A stretch of 64,000 nucleotides of DNA from Betaproteobacteria bacterium HGW-Betaproteobacteria-1 (GCA_002842435.1 PHCX01000005.1:172176-236175), one strand, 5' to 3'; numbered from the stretch's first letter, positions 20,744-30,220 are shown. The notes: generated by a model not told the origin, from the sequence alone. Made by a program: numbers and translations.

Positions 20744-20808
20744 TCCGATAGCGGTCTTTATAGGCGCTGTGCAGCGAGAAAATCACTACAGGTAAATCAG
20801 GAAACATC

Positions 20809-21003
20809 ATGAAAACAAGACTCATTGAATTGCGTGCTTCCTTGCAGGCATTGAAGGAGGCTTCCATGTTCAAGAAGGCGGAGGCAGCTGAAGTTTCATT
20901 ACTGGCGGCCTTGGCGCTGCTGGAGGAGATGGTGGCCGAAATAGACAAGCTGAAACGGGCGCAAACCAAAGACAAGAAGGCGATCGAGGCCTTGAGTAAA
21001 TAA
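20809..21003 (+). CDS. Small helical protein, unrecognised
   Basis: 64 residues, start after GGTAAATCAGGAAACATC. It is almost entirely helical, rich in Leu, Ala, Lys and Glu with heptad-like spacing (LLAALALLEEMVAEIDKLKRAQ), so probably a short coiled coil. It lies 13 bases upstream of yaeQ and is likely co-transcribed with it. No family recognised. Confidence 0.6.
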   Translation: MKTRLIELRASLQALKEASMFKKAEAAEVSLLAALALLEEMVAEIDKLKRAQTKDKKAIEALSK

Positions 21004-21016
21004 CAAGAAAGAATCC

Positions 21017-21571
21017 ATGGCAATCAAGGCAACTGTTTTCAAGGCCAATCTGCAGATCGCGGATATGGACCGGCACTATTATCAGGACCATGCGCTGACC
21101 ATGGCGCAGCATCCCTCCGAGACCGACGAGCGCATGATGGTGCGACTGCTGGTTTTTGCCTTGCATGCCGCTGAGTATCTGGAATTCGGTCAGGGCATGA
21201 CTGACGATGATGAGGCGGATCTGTGGCAGCGTGACCTGACCGGGGCAATCGAGTTGTGGATCGATGTCGGCATTCCTGACGAGCGTCTGATTCGAAAAGC
21301 TTGCGGCAGGGCCAATCAGGTCATTGTCTACAGTTATGGCGGCCGTGTTGCCGAGATGTGGTTTGCCCAGAACAAATCGCAGTTCGAACGGCAGAAGAAC
21401 CTGACTGTGATCAATCTGCCAATGGAGAGCACTGCTGCGCTGGCTGGCCTGACTCAGCGCACCATGAACCTGCAATGCACGATACAGGATGGTCAGGTCT
21501 GGCTTAGTGACGGCGAGAAGAGTGTGCAGGTGGAGCGTGAAGTGCTCAAATCCGCAGCATCCGGACGCTGA
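21017..21571 (+). CDS. yaeQ: YaeQ family protein
   Basis: 184 residues, the family length. It begins MAIKATVFKANLQIADMDRHYY, typical of YaeQ, followed by HPSETDERMMVRLLVFALHA and later LWIDVGIPDERLIRKA. YaeQ has a PD-(D/E)xK nuclease-like fold; in E. coli it was found as a multicopy suppressor related to RfaH, and the activity is not settled. Confidence 0.92.
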   Translation: MAIKATVFKANLQIADMDRHYYQDHALTMAQHPSETDERMMVRLLVFALHAAEYLEFGQGMTDDDEADLWQRDLTGAIELWIDVGIPDERLIRKACGRANQVIVYSYGGRVAEMWFAQNKSQFERQKNLTVINLPMESTAALAGLTQRTMNLQCTIQDGQVWLSDGEKSVQVEREVLKSAASGR

Positions 21572-21734
21572 ACCCTGAGTTCTTGGATGCTGTTTATTGT
21601 CGGCAGGTTGTGTGAATTTTCTTAATGAGCGATTGTTTTGTTTGAGCTTAAGAATTAAGCTCAACTTAATGTTGTGCGGATAGTCTTATGATTTGAATAT
21701 GCGTTCCTGCCTATCCGAACCAGGGTCTTGACTA

Positions 21735-23180
21735 ATGAATGCTAGCTGGAAAGAAAAGGAAGCAAAGCGCCTGCAGGCCGTCCGCGAGCTTGAGATTCTG
21801 GATACTGCGCCAGAGGCGGATTTTGACGATATCGTGAGGCTGGCAGCCATGATATTCAAGGTGCCAATTTCAACGGTGACGATTCTTGATGCGCACCGGC
21901 AGTGGTTCAAGGCTGCCATTGGGCTGAATGTAAAAGAGACGGCGCGTGATATCTCCTTTTGTACGCATGCGATCAAGCAGACGGATCCGTTGATCATCGA
22001 GGATGTGAAAAAGGACAAACGCTTCGCCAAAAATCCGCTGGTGATGGGGTCGCCCAACTTGGGCTTTTATGCTGGTGTGCCGCTGCTGAATTCCGAAAAT
22101 CTTGCGATCGGTACCTTTTGTATCATGGACAGGATGTCCAGGGTGTTGACGGATGAGGAGATAGATATCCTCAAGATCCTCGCCAATCAGGTCATGGCCT
22201 TGCTGGAATTGCGTCATGAACGCAACTGGTTGAAGCAGTTGTTGGCCGAACTTGACCGTATCTACAAGACTTTGCGCGATAGTGAACAGCGTTGGAGCTT
22301 TGCACTGGAGGGCGCGGGTGATGGCGTATGGGACTGGAAAATTGGCACTGACGAGGTGTTTTTCAGCAAGCGCTGGAAGGCCATGCTGGGTTATGAGGAA
22401 GATGAGTTCCCGAACCACTATCAATCATGGCGTGCCATCATGCATCCGGAAGATATCAAGCAGACCATGGCCAATCTGCAGGATCATCTTGATGGCAAGT
22501 TGGAGAGTTTCCGAATTGAGTATCGCGTTCGTTGCAAGGACGGCAGTTGGCTGTGGGTGCTGGCCAGGGGGTTGGTCGTCGAGCGCGACAATGCCGGCAA
22601 GCCGATTCGCATGGTGGGCACCCATACCGATATTTCCAAGCGCAAGGAGGCGGAGGAACTGATCTGGCGTCAAGCCAATTTCGACACGCTGACAGGTCTG
22701 CCGAACCGGAGGATGTTCTTCGACCGCATGTCACAGGAGATCAAGCGGGCTACGCGTGCACGGCAGTTGTTTGCAGTGCTGTTTGTTGACCTGGATGGCT
22801 TCAAGGAGATCAACGACGCGCTGGGACATCAGGCCGGCGACGATCTGCTGGTGGATGTCAGTAACAGGCTTGCCAACTGCATTCGCAAATCCGATACCCT
22901 GGCCCGGCTGGGCGGCGATGAGTTCATCATTATTCTCAGTGCCCTGGAGAATCAGTCCAGTGTCGAAACAATTGCCGACAAGATACTGAAGGTGATGAAC
23001 GAGCCTTTCGAGCTCGAGGGGCAGCAACCCCAGATTACGGCCAGTATCGGCATCGCCATTTTTCCCTTGCATGGACTGGATGGCGATAGCCTGATCAGCC
23101 ATGCCGACACGGCAATGTACGATGCCAAGGACATAGGCAAGAATTGCTGGGTGATGTACGAGCCCAAGCCGGCTGAATAA
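21735..23180 (+). CDS. GAF-PAS-GGDEF diguanylate cyclase
   Basis: 481 residues, no membrane segment. A GAF domain (about 25-165) is followed by a PAS/PAC domain (about 185-305, LEGAGDGVWDWKIGTDEVFF and MVGTHTDISKRKEAEE) and a GGDEF domain (about 318-475). The signature GGDEF at 393-397 is complete, and an RxxD inhibitory site (RKSD) lies five residues before it, so it should make c-di-GMP with product feedback inhibition. It is cytoplasmic, with an unknown signal sensed by GAF or PAS. Confidence 0.93.
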   Translation: MNASWKEKEAKRLQAVRELEILDTAPEADFDDIVRLAAMIFKVPISTVTILDAHRQWFKAAIGLNVKETARDISFCTHAIKQTDPLIIEDVKKDKRFAKNPLVMGSPNLGFYAGVPLLNSENLAIGTFCIMDRMSRVLTDEEIDILKILANQVMALLELRHERNWLKQLLAELDRIYKTLRDSEQRWSFALEGAGDGVWDWKIGTDEVFFSKRWKAMLGYEEDEFPNHYQSWRAIMHPEDIKQTMANLQDHLDGKLESFRIEYRVRCKDGSWLWVLARGLVVERDNAGKPIRMVGTHTDISKRKEAEELIWRQANFDTLTGLPNRRMFFDRMSQEIKRATRARQLFAVLFVDLDGFKEINDALGHQAGDDLLVDVSNRLANCIRKSDTLARLGGDEFIIILSALENQSSVETIADKILKVMNEPFELEGQQPQITASIGIAIFPLHGLDGDSLISHADTAMYDAKDIGKNCWVMYEPKPAE

Positions 23181-23213
23181 ACGTCGCTATTGGCCGGAAT
23201 TCCCGGTTTTCTT

Positions 23214-24146
23214 TCAGTTGCTGCCGGCTGGTTCGGCGGTGGATTTCCCAGGTTGGTTGATGTTGAGTGCCGGAGCTGTGCCGTCCTTGTTCTGGCCGGG
23301 GTAGATGGTGAGATGCGGGTAGGGGATCTCGATACCGCGTTTGTCGAACTCGGCCTTGATGCGTTTGAGGAACTCGCGCCTGACGCCCCATTGTTCCAGC
23401 GCCTGGACCTTGAAGCGGCAGCGGATGGTCACGGCTGAATCGCCGAGTCTGTCGACACCGGCCATTTCCATATTGTCCAGGATCTTGAACTGGAATTCCT
23501 CATCGGTGCGCATGCCTTCGCCCACTTGGTGCATGATCTGCATCACTTCATCGACATTCTCACGATAGGCGACGCCGACATCGATCACGGATTGGGCGAA
23601 GCCGCGGCTCATGTTGGTGACGGTGGTGATAATGCCGTTGGGCACGTAATGCACATTGCCGTCATAGTCGCGCATCTTGATGAAGCGTAGCGTCACTTCC
23701 TCGACAAAGCCAGCTTTACCACCGGCGTCGACCACATCACCCTGGCGGATCTGGTTCTCCAGCAGGATGAAAAAACCGTTGAAATAGTCCTTGATCAGGC
23801 TTTGCGCGCCGAAGCCGACAGCGACACCGACGACGCCGGCGGCGGCGAGGATGGGAGCGATCGAAATGCCGAGCTCATGCAATACCTCGACGATGGCGAT
23901 GACGGCGATGAGTATGGTGGCGATATAACGGAACACCCGGCCCAGCGTATCAATGCGTTTCAGTTCTTCGGCATCGCCCTCTGCGCGGACTTTCAGGTGC
24001 TGTTTCAGTTTGATGATGAGTTTGCTGCTGATTTTCATCAGGATGGCAGCTATGGTCATGATCAGCAGTATGCGCAGCATGGTCTTGATCAGTGCCCAAA
24101 GGGCCTGCGGGTCACTCAAACCGAAGGTGACGAGTAGATTTTCCAT
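23214..24146 (-). CDS. mscS: Small-conductance mechanosensitive channel
   Basis: 310 residues; AGGAG lies 5 bases before ATG 24146. Three N-terminal transmembrane helices, with the pore helix rich in Gly and Ala (ILAAAGVVGVAVGFGAQSLI), precede the MscS beta domain (DYFNGFFILLENQIRQGDVV) and an alpha-beta C-terminal vestibule. It releases solutes when membrane tension rises. It is 47 bases downstream of amylosucrase on the same strand and is probably the last gene of the sucrose operon, which makes sense for a cell that accumulates sucrose as an osmolyte and must drop it on hypo-osmotic shock. Confidence 0.95.
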   Translation of the reverse strand: MENLLVTFGLSDPQALWALIKTMLRILLIMTIAAILMKISSKLIIKLKQHLKVRAEGDAEELKRIDTLGRVFRYIATILIAVIAIVEVLHELGISIAPILAAAGVVGVAVGFGAQSLIKDYFNGFFILLENQIRQGDVVDAGGKAGFVEEVTLRFIKMRDYDGNVHYVPNGIITTVTNMSRGFAQSVIDVGVAYRENVDEVMQIMHQVGEGMRTDEEFQFKILDNMEMAGVDRLGDSAVTIRCRFKVQALEQWGVRREFLKRIKAEFDKRGIEIPYPHLTIYPGQNKDGTAPALNINQPGKSTAEPAGSN

Positions 24147-24193
24147 GAGTACTCCTGTTGCGATATTGGAAGACTGGTTGCTGATGCTTGTAA

Positions 24194-26146
24194 TCAGGTC
24201 TGCAGCCAGTAGAAGCCGAGCGCCGGGATTTCCAGTTGCTGGCGGTCGATGCTGATCTCATTGCCGCTGTAGTGATCGCGCACGCTGCCGTGCTGGAAGA
24301 AGCCGCGTTTGCATAGGTTGGTGATGTCCAGATTTTGTGGACGATTGTCGAAATTGCAGATCACCAGCACGCGGGATTGTGTGTTGATGTAGTCGAAACG
24401 TGAAAATACGAACAGATGCGGATTATCCGTATCCAGCAGTTCGCGATTGTTGTGATCGGCGAAGGCGGGGATCTCCTTGCGCACGGCGATCATCTTTTTC
24501 AGCGACGTGAAGATGCGGTTTTCAATCGTGCCATGCGTATTCCTGCGTGCTGCCTTGGTCCAGTTCAGCTTGGGCCGATGGACCCAGCGGGTGTCGTGCT
24601 GCTTGTGTTCATCCTCCAGATAGGAAATGTCATTCAACGTGCCGATGGCATCGCCGTAATAGAGCAGCGGGATGCCGCCGAAGGCCATGATGGCGCTGTG
24701 CAGCAGCAGGATGGTGTCGATCGCCTCCTGGATGGCTACCGGGTCGTTGTTCTCGATAGCGGATTCCAGGCCGGCCAGCGAGGCCAACGAACCGGCAATG
24801 CGGGCATCGCCGTTCTTCTTGTTGATGCCGAAGGCGACGCCGCGAGCGGGTGAGACCTTGTGCTGGCCGGTGTAGTAATCGACCAGGAATTTGCGGTGCA
24901 GTTTGGGGTCGTAACCCGCCAGACGGATGTCGTTGTCGTCGAAGCCGAGGCCGATATCATCATGGCAGCGCACGTAATTGAGCCAGGTCGCGCGTTCCAG
25001 TTTGTCCGGGATGCTCCTGATGCCGAGATTGAGCAGGCCGGCCTTCTTGGTGGCGACGGCGTCCCACAACAGCGCCATGAAGGTGGCGTTGTAGGCGATC
25101 TCGCATTCCTTGGCATTGATGGCATCCTCGCCGAAATACTTGATGACCTCGACTGGCGCAACAATGGCCTCGGCGATGAACAGCACGCCCGGCGCCGTCA
25201 CCTGGCAGCAGTCTTTCATCAGTTGCAGGATCAGGTGGGCTTCGCGTTCGTTCTGGCAGGTGCTGCCGATCTTTTTCCAGAGAAAGGCGACGGCATCCAG
25301 CCGGATGATGTCGGCGCCATGATTGGCCCAGTGCAGGATGATTTCCACCATCTCGATAAGGACTGCGGGATTGCTGTAGTTCAGATCCCACTGGTAGTCG
25401 TTGAAGACCGTCATCACCCACTTGCCCATCTGTTCGTCCCAGGTGAAATTTCCGGGGGATGTTTCCGGAAAGACCTCGGGCATGGTCTCCTCATACATGT
25501 CCGGCAGGTCGCGGTTGTCGAATACGTGGTAGTAATCCTGATAGGCCTTGTCGCCTTCGCGCGCCTTCATGGCCCATTCATGTTCATTGGAGGTGTGGTT
25601 GACCACGACATCCAGCGCCAGCAGCATGTCGCGCTTCTTCATGTTCTTGACCAGGCTGTCGAGCTCACGCGTGGTGCCGACTTCAGGGTTGATCTTTTTG
25701 AAATCGCGTACGGCGTAGCCGCCGTCGCTTTTGCCTTTCGGGCAGTCCAGAATCGGCATCACGTGCAGCAGATTGATGCCGAGATCCTGCAGATACCCCA
25801 GATGTTTCTGTAGTCCGGCCAGATCGCCGGAGAATTCCTTGCAATAGAGCGCGTAGCCGATCCATTTCTGGCTGAGGAACCAGTTGTGATCCTTTTCCCG
25901 CGCCAGATCCAGCTTGCGAAGCTGTTGCGGCCGCTTGATGTAGGCGCAGGTGAGGCTGGTGACCAGTCGCTGCATCTGTTGCTTGAAGTCGGGGCGATGG
26001 CCGTAAAGCTGGTGGAAAAGTGAATAGATGGCGTAGAAGTTCGCACCAAGACGGATATAGAAATGCTGCAGGTTCTTGTCCTTGATGTCGCGTTCCAGCT
26101 TGATCAGGATGTCATTCAGCAGTGAATGTGAAACCTGTTCATACAT
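24194..26146 (-). CDS. ams: Amylosucrase (GH13)
   Basis: 650 residues from ATG 26146, chosen because GGGGAG lies 7 bases upstream; a longer frame upstream overlaps the synthase gene and is a shadow. It splits sucrose and transfers the glucose to alpha-glucan, releasing fructose. The GH13 catalytic set is intact: DVVVNH around 179-184, nucleophile D284 (IIRLDAVAF), acid/base E326 (FIAEAIV) and the HDD triple 395-397 (VRCHDDIG). The N-terminal all-helical domain (1-85) is typical of amylosucrases. Its start overlaps the end of the sucrose-phosphate synthase gene by 8 bases. Confidence 0.95.
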   Translation of the reverse strand: MYEQVSHSLLNDILIKLERDIKDKNLQHFYIRLGANFYAIYSLFHQLYGHRPDFKQQMQRLVTSLTCAYIKRPQQLRKLDLAREKDHNWFLSQKWIGYALYCKEFSGDLAGLQKHLGYLQDLGINLLHVMPILDCPKGKSDGGYAVRDFKKINPEVGTTRELDSLVKNMKKRDMLLALDVVVNHTSNEHEWAMKAREGDKAYQDYYHVFDNRDLPDMYEETMPEVFPETSPGNFTWDEQMGKWVMTVFNDYQWDLNYSNPAVLIEMVEIILHWANHGADIIRLDAVAFLWKKIGSTCQNEREAHLILQLMKDCCQVTAPGVLFIAEAIVAPVEVIKYFGEDAINAKECEIAYNATFMALLWDAVATKKAGLLNLGIRSIPDKLERATWLNYVRCHDDIGLGFDDNDIRLAGYDPKLHRKFLVDYYTGQHKVSPARGVAFGINKKNGDARIAGSLASLAGLESAIENNDPVAIQEAIDTILLLHSAIMAFGGIPLLYYGDAIGTLNDISYLEDEHKQHDTRWVHRPKLNWTKAARRNTHGTIENRIFTSLKKMIAVRKEIPAFADHNNRELLDTDNPHLFVFSRFDYINTQSRVLVICNFDNRPQNLDITNLCKRGFFQHGSVRDHYSGNEISIDRQQLEIPALGFYWLQT

Positions 26147-28346
26147 GCGTGAGCTCCCCTGTTCCGGAAATCTGCGATTCTGAGTCGATATCCATGCCGT
26201 AGTGCTGCAGGCCTTCGATGATGCCTGCAGCATTGTGACCCTGTGCGAAGTAGATCTGTTCCTGGTCGCGCAAAATTGCCAGTTCCGGACTGTGATTGCC
26301 GACAACGATGGCGCGGGTGTCGCCGACCAGCATCTCGGTGTCGTTGCCGGAATCCCCGGCGACCAGGAAATTCTCCAGCGGCAATCCCCATTTGTAGGCC
26401 AGATAACGGATGGCATGGCCCTTGGAGGCCCTGACCGGCAGCACATCTAGGAACTCCTCATGCGAATAGATCAGTTGTGCGTGCAGTTTCAGGTCATGCA
26501 GATATTCATAGAGCTCATTGAGGGGCGGCATGTTGTCCGGTGTAGCCAGATAACTCAGCTTGAATTCGCGCTGGTTCTCCGGCGCCTGCAGCGTGAGTCC
26601 CGGAAATCTGGCCAGCGCCTCGGCAAGCGCCTCACGGCGCCACTGGTGACGAATGTGCGCTGCCCAACCGAGATCGGGCACCAGGTTCTTGCCGTAATGG
26701 ATCTCCGAGCCGACCGAGGTGATCAGCACGTCCGGGATATTGACCTGGTTTTTCTTGAGAATGGCGACCGCGCTTTCGATCGTGCGGCCGGTGGCTATGC
26801 CGAAAGCCAGCTTGCTGCGCTGCGTTTTCAACCATGCCGTCAGTTGCTTTAGCGAACGCCTGTCGCCGAGCAGGGTGTTGTCGATGTCGCTGATCAGTGC
26901 CTTTTTCACCAGCGGCATATAGGATTTTTCGCCATGCTGGATAATCGCGTGCTGGCGGCGCAGGCGCTTCTTGTCACGACGCAGCAGCCTGCGGATTTCC
27001 TTCATGTATTTTTCGACATGGGCCGTCCAGCTGTAGTGCCGCCAGACGCCGGCGATGCCGTTATTGGCCCATTGGCGCCAGCGTTTCCTGTCCTGCAAAA
27101 TGTGCAGCAGAGACTTGCCGATCTCATCGCTGTGCAGTGTGTCGACCACCAGCCCATTGCGGCAGTTGGCGAGGATGTCGCGCGGGCCGCCGTCGTCCGG
27201 TGCGACAAATGGCAGGCCGCTGGCAGCGGCCTCGATCAGCGTCAGGCCGAACGGCTCGGTAAAGGCAGGATTGACGAAGACGCCACGGCGGCGGGCAGCC
27301 AGACGGTAGAACTCAGGGACTTCTTCCTGCGTGACATGCTTGGGCAGGGCGACCTTGCCCCACAGGTCATATCGGTCGATATCGAACAGCAGTTCGCTCA
27401 TGATCTTCTGTTCGGACTCTTCCAGTTCGCGGATATCGTTGCGGGTGCCGGCGACGATCAGCAGGTTGGCAGCTTCCTGCAGTTCCGGATTCTGGCCATA
27501 GGCCTTGACCAGACCCTTGATGTTTTTTCTGGCATCCGGCCGGCTGATGGAGAATATCAGCGGCTTTTCCGGCTCTGCGAGGAATTTGTCCACCAGCTGT
27601 TGTGTCGCAGGCTCGATCTTTTTGCGCAGCGGCGGCGAGAACCTGGAGGTGTCCGTGCCGGGCGGTATGACGCGGAAGCGCGAATGGTTGAAGTTGGTAT
27701 AGAGGCCGTACTGCTGATCTATCTCCTGCTGGGTGCTGGTGACGATGAGCGATGCGTTCTTGATGATCTCTTCTTCGGCATTGATGCGGCGTTCGAAATT
27801 GAACTGCTTTTCCAGCACATGCGCCTTGCGCCCGCTGGCCAGCATGCGCTCCAGTTTTGGTCGGCCTAGTGAATGGCCGGTGTGCACCTGCGGGATGCCG
27901 AGCAGCAGGGAAAGCTGCTGTCCGACGTAGCCGGCATCGGCATAGTGGGTATGGATCAGGTCCGGCAGACGGCCCTGCTGACGCAGGAAGTGCAGGGATT
28001 TGTCGACAACCTGGTTGAGATGCGGCCACAACAGTTCCTTGCGCAGATAGCGCCTGGGCCCGTAGGGCAGGCGTACGATACGGGCGCCGTCACCGAGGTC
28101 TTCTTCCGGCTGGGCATAGTCCAGACTGACATTCGGGTCTTCGATCAGGCGTGTCAGCAGGTCGACCTTTTCCACTTCATGGTGCCGGGCCAGGGCTTTG
28201 CTCAGTTCGACGACATAAGTGGTCTGGCCTCCTGTGTCGGCATCGCGGCCAAGTTCCATGTCATGACCACGGATGAGGCCATGCATGCTGATCATCAGGA
28301 TATAGATGGGGTTTTCGGATTTTTGCTGTTGTCTTGTGTTTTGCAT
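26139..28346 (-). CDS. Sucrose-phosphate synthase fused to a sucrose-phosphatase-type HAD domain
   Basis: 735 residues. The N-terminal part (about 10-470) is a GT4 glycosyltransferase: ISMHGLIRG, DADTGGQTTYVVELSKAL, THYADAG, HSLGRPK and the donor-binding EPFGLTLIEAAASGLPFVA. It should join UDP-glucose and fructose 6-phosphate. The C-terminal part (about 480-720) is a HAD phosphatase of the sucrose-phosphatase type: DIDNT (DxDxT), GIATGRT, and VAGDSGNDTEM. Both sets of motifs are complete, so one polypeptide may perform both steps of sucrose synthesis. It lies between fructokinase (24 bases) and amylosucrase (8-base overlap). Confidence 0.93.
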   Translation of the reverse strand: MQNTRQQQKSENPIYILMISMHGLIRGHDMELGRDADTGGQTTYVVELSKALARHHEVEKVDLLTRLIEDPNVSLDYAQPEEDLGDGARIVRLPYGPRRYLRKELLWPHLNQVVDKSLHFLRQQGRLPDLIHTHYADAGYVGQQLSLLLGIPQVHTGHSLGRPKLERMLASGRKAHVLEKQFNFERRINAEEEIIKNASLIVTSTQQEIDQQYGLYTNFNHSRFRVIPPGTDTSRFSPPLRKKIEPATQQLVDKFLAEPEKPLIFSISRPDARKNIKGLVKAYGQNPELQEAANLLIVAGTRNDIRELEESEQKIMSELLFDIDRYDLWGKVALPKHVTQEEVPEFYRLAARRRGVFVNPAFTEPFGLTLIEAAASGLPFVAPDDGGPRDILANCRNGLVVDTLHSDEIGKSLLHILQDRKRWRQWANNGIAGVWRHYSWTAHVEKYMKEIRRLLRRDKKRLRRQHAIIQHGEKSYMPLVKKALISDIDNTLLGDRRSLKQLTAWLKTQRSKLAFGIATGRTIESAVAILKKNQVNIPDVLITSVGSEIHYGKNLVPDLGWAAHIRHQWRREALAEALARFPGLTLQAPENQREFKLSYLATPDNMPPLNELYEYLHDLKLHAQLIYSHEEFLDVLPVRASKGHAIRYLAYKWGLPLENFLVAGDSGNDTEMLVGDTRAIVVGNHSPELAILRDQEQIYFAQGHNAAGIIEGLQHYGMDIDSESQISGTGELTHV

Positions 28347-28370
28347 ATCGGGTTAAAGATTGCTCTCCTT

Positions 28371-29297
28371 CTAAAGATGCCATGCCTGTTTGAATGGCGT
28401 GTAAAAGTCCTGGTTCTGCGGAGCGCCGCCTCGAATGCTACACAAGGTGGCAGCGAATTGATTGGCCCGCTGCATGGCAACCGGCATTTCCCACTGGTTG
28501 AGCAGGCCGATGATGAAAACCGCAGCGAAGGCATCGCCGGCGCCGACCGTGTCGATCACCGTCTGTGTATTTTCAGCAGGGGAGGTGCTGAATACCTCAT
28601 GCTGGCGGTTGATCAGCCAAGCCCCATTTTCGCCGCAGGTAATCAGCAGGCAGCTAAGCTCGAACTGGTCCAGCAAGGCCTCGGCTTTCAGCAGTGACGT
28701 TTTGCCGTTGATCTTGAAGTAACCGGAGACGATTTCCAGCTCGTCCTCATTCATCTTGACGATATCCGAACGCAGCAGCGAGCGGCGTACCGTGTGTTTG
28801 TTGTACCAGGGGCTGCGCAGGTTGATGTCCAGAAAGCGCGGACATTTGCTGTCCGCCAGGAACTTGTCCAGTGCCAGACGCGATTCCATGCCTCTTTGTG
28901 CCAGCGTACCGAAATACACCAGTTCCGGCTTCAGCGACATGATCATCATGTGGGTGACGCCGGCGTGAATGTGGTCGTAGGCCTGATCCGGCAGAATCTC
29001 GAAGCTGTGTCCGCCATCTTTCATGTGCACCTGCACCTGGCCGGTCGGGTGGGCGGGGTCGCACTGGATGCCGGTTTTATCCATGCCCAGCCTGTCCATT
29101 TCTCGCAGCAGGTCGTCGCGCAATACATCGTTGCCGGTGCGGCTGATCATGACAGGATGCAGCCCAAAAGCCTGCAAGTGACGAGCGACATTGAACGGCG
29201 CGCCGCCTAGTACGCTCTGGTCCGGGAAGATGTCGGCAAGTACTTCACCGAACAGGGCTACGGTTTTTTGATGTTTCTCGGATGTTGCTGATGCCAA
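28371..29297 (-). CDS. PfkB-family fructokinase
   Basis: 308 residues if translation starts at TTG 29297, which has AAAGGAG 5 bases upstream; an ATG 27 bases further upstream (29324) lacks such a site. It begins VALFGEVLADIFPDQSVLGGAPFNVARHL, with the two PfkB signatures: the early GGAPFN-A and the late DTVGAGDAFAAVF holding the catalytic Asp. Its likely job is phosphorylating fructose released by amylosucrase, so the three enzymes form a cycle between sucrose, glucan and fructose 6-phosphate. Confidence 0.9.
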   Translation of the reverse strand: MASATSEKHQKTVALFGEVLADIFPDQSVLGGAPFNVARHLQAFGLHPVMISRTGNDVLRDDLLREMDRLGMDKTGIQCDPAHPTGQVQVHMKDGGHSFEILPDQAYDHIHAGVTHMMIMSLKPELVYFGTLAQRGMESRLALDKFLADSKCPRFLDINLRSPWYNKHTVRRSLLRSDIVKMNEDELEIVSGYFKINGKTSLLKAEALLDQFELSCLLITCGENGAWLINRQHEVFSTSPAENTQTVIDTVGAGDAFAAVFIIGLLNQWEMPVAMQRANQFAATLCSIRGGAPQNQDFYTPFKQAWHL

Positions 29298-29500
29298 TGT
29301 TTCTCCTTTCTGCAGGGTCAACATGCATTGCCGGCAGAACCGGCGTGACAGTCTTGAGGAAGTGTCGATTAAATGGCTACGCTGGCAAATTGCTGCGTTG
29401 CGCGGTACTCACAACCTCGCTGTATAACGCATACTATCTCGGCTGTTGCGTTCCGGGCGCCTTGCACTTTATCCCGCTCGCTCATTTACTCAACACCTCC

Positions 29501-30010
29501 TTAATGTGAAGACAGCGGCTTCATTGCATCCGCTTCATCCTTGATTTTCATCTTGCCAATCAGCTTTTCAAGGCTGTTCTGCAGTTGCACCAGATCCTCT
29601 ATCGATAACTGGTCGATGGCTTCGGTCAGGACGCCGCGCGGCGAGCCGGGTGCCTTCTTGACGATTTCCTGGCCGGCCTCGGTCAGGTATAGCCTGACTA
29701 CCCGCTGGTCCTGATCCTCGCGCTTCTTGTTGATCAGGGCTTTTCTTGCAGTTTTTTCAATCAGGTTGCTGGTTGTGGATTGATGGATGGCCAGCTTGCC
29801 CGCCAGCTCGGATACTTTCAGCCCCGGCGTCTTGTGCAGTTCCCACAACACCCACAGTTGCGAACTGCTGATGCCGCACTGTTCTTCAATTTGCCTGAAG
29901 TGTTTTTTGACCGAATTGAAGATGATGCGGAAATCCTTCAGCGTGGAGGAGGCCAGCTGATCATGACCGGTTTCCTGAAGCGGTGGCGCATGTCCGATGG
30001 AAGCATTCAT
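29501..30010 (-). CDS. MarR-family transcriptional regulator
   Basis: 169 residues. A winged helix-turn-helix of the MarR type: SSSQLWVLWELHKTPGLKVSELAGKLAIHQSTTSNLIEKTARKALI, followed by the wing KKREDQDQRVVRLYLTEAGQ. The C-terminal helices would make the dimer. It is 200 bases upstream of fructokinase on the same strand, so control of the sucrose genes is the obvious hypothesis. A palindrome in its own promoter suggests autoregulation. Confidence 0.9.
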   Translation of the reverse strand: MNASIGHAPPLQETGHDQLASSTLKDFRIIFNSVKKHFRQIEEQCGISSSQLWVLWELHKTPGLKVSELAGKLAIHQSTTSNLIEKTARKALINKKREDQDQRVVRLYLTEAGQEIVKKAPGSPRGVLTEAIDQLSIEDLVQLQNSLEKLIGKMKIKDEADAMKPLSSH

Positions 30011-30040
30011 GGGAGAGGATTATGTCATTAAAATTACATT

Positions 30041-30069
30041 GATACAAATATAGTTTGTACAAATGTATC
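30041..30069 (-). promoter_or_regulatory. Candidate MarR operator overlapping the marR promoter
   Basis: A perfect 10-bp palindrome TTTGTACAAA (30054-30063) sits inside an outer pair GATACA (30041-30046) and TGTATC (30064-30069), about 30-60 bases upstream of the MarR ATG. On the minus strand TTGTAC and TGTAAT 18 bases later could be -35 and -10 boxes, so a bound dimer would block them. Confidence 0.5.
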
Positions 30070-30132
30070 TATGTGGTGTGTTGTTATATTGGTTTGCAGA
30101 TGAGGAAATCAGGATTGAAAAAGGCAATTAGC

Positions 30133-30220
30133 CACAGAGATCACAGAGATCACAGAGATCACAGAGATCACAGAGATCACAGAGATCACAGAGATCACAG
30201 AGATCACAGAGATCACAGAG
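30133..30220. repeat. 9-bp tandem repeat, 9.8 copies
   Basis: The unit CACAGAGAT is repeated perfectly from 30133 to 30220. At 30284-30312 three imperfect units occur in the opposite orientation (CTCTGTGAA, CTCTGTGTC, CTCTGTGGC), and the outer flanks TAGCCACAGAG and CTCTGTGGCTGA are also inverted. The array therefore sits in one arm of a larger inverted repeat. It lies between the helicase stop and the MarR gene. The copy number is likely to vary between strains. There are no spacers, so it is not a CRISPR. Confidence 0.9.

Noticed and set aside
24860..25813. 317-residue plus-strand ORF
   Set aside because: Antisense of the amylosucrase gene.
26147..26446. N-terminal extension of amylosucrase to 26446
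   Set aside because: It would overlap the synthase gene by 300 bases. The ATG at 26146 has a strong ribosome binding site and gives the family's usual N-terminus.
29325..29500. Small 38-residue minus-strand ORF before fructokinase
   Set aside because: A weakly placed GGAGG is its only support; the sequence is not recognisable as protein, and no further feature stands out in this gap.
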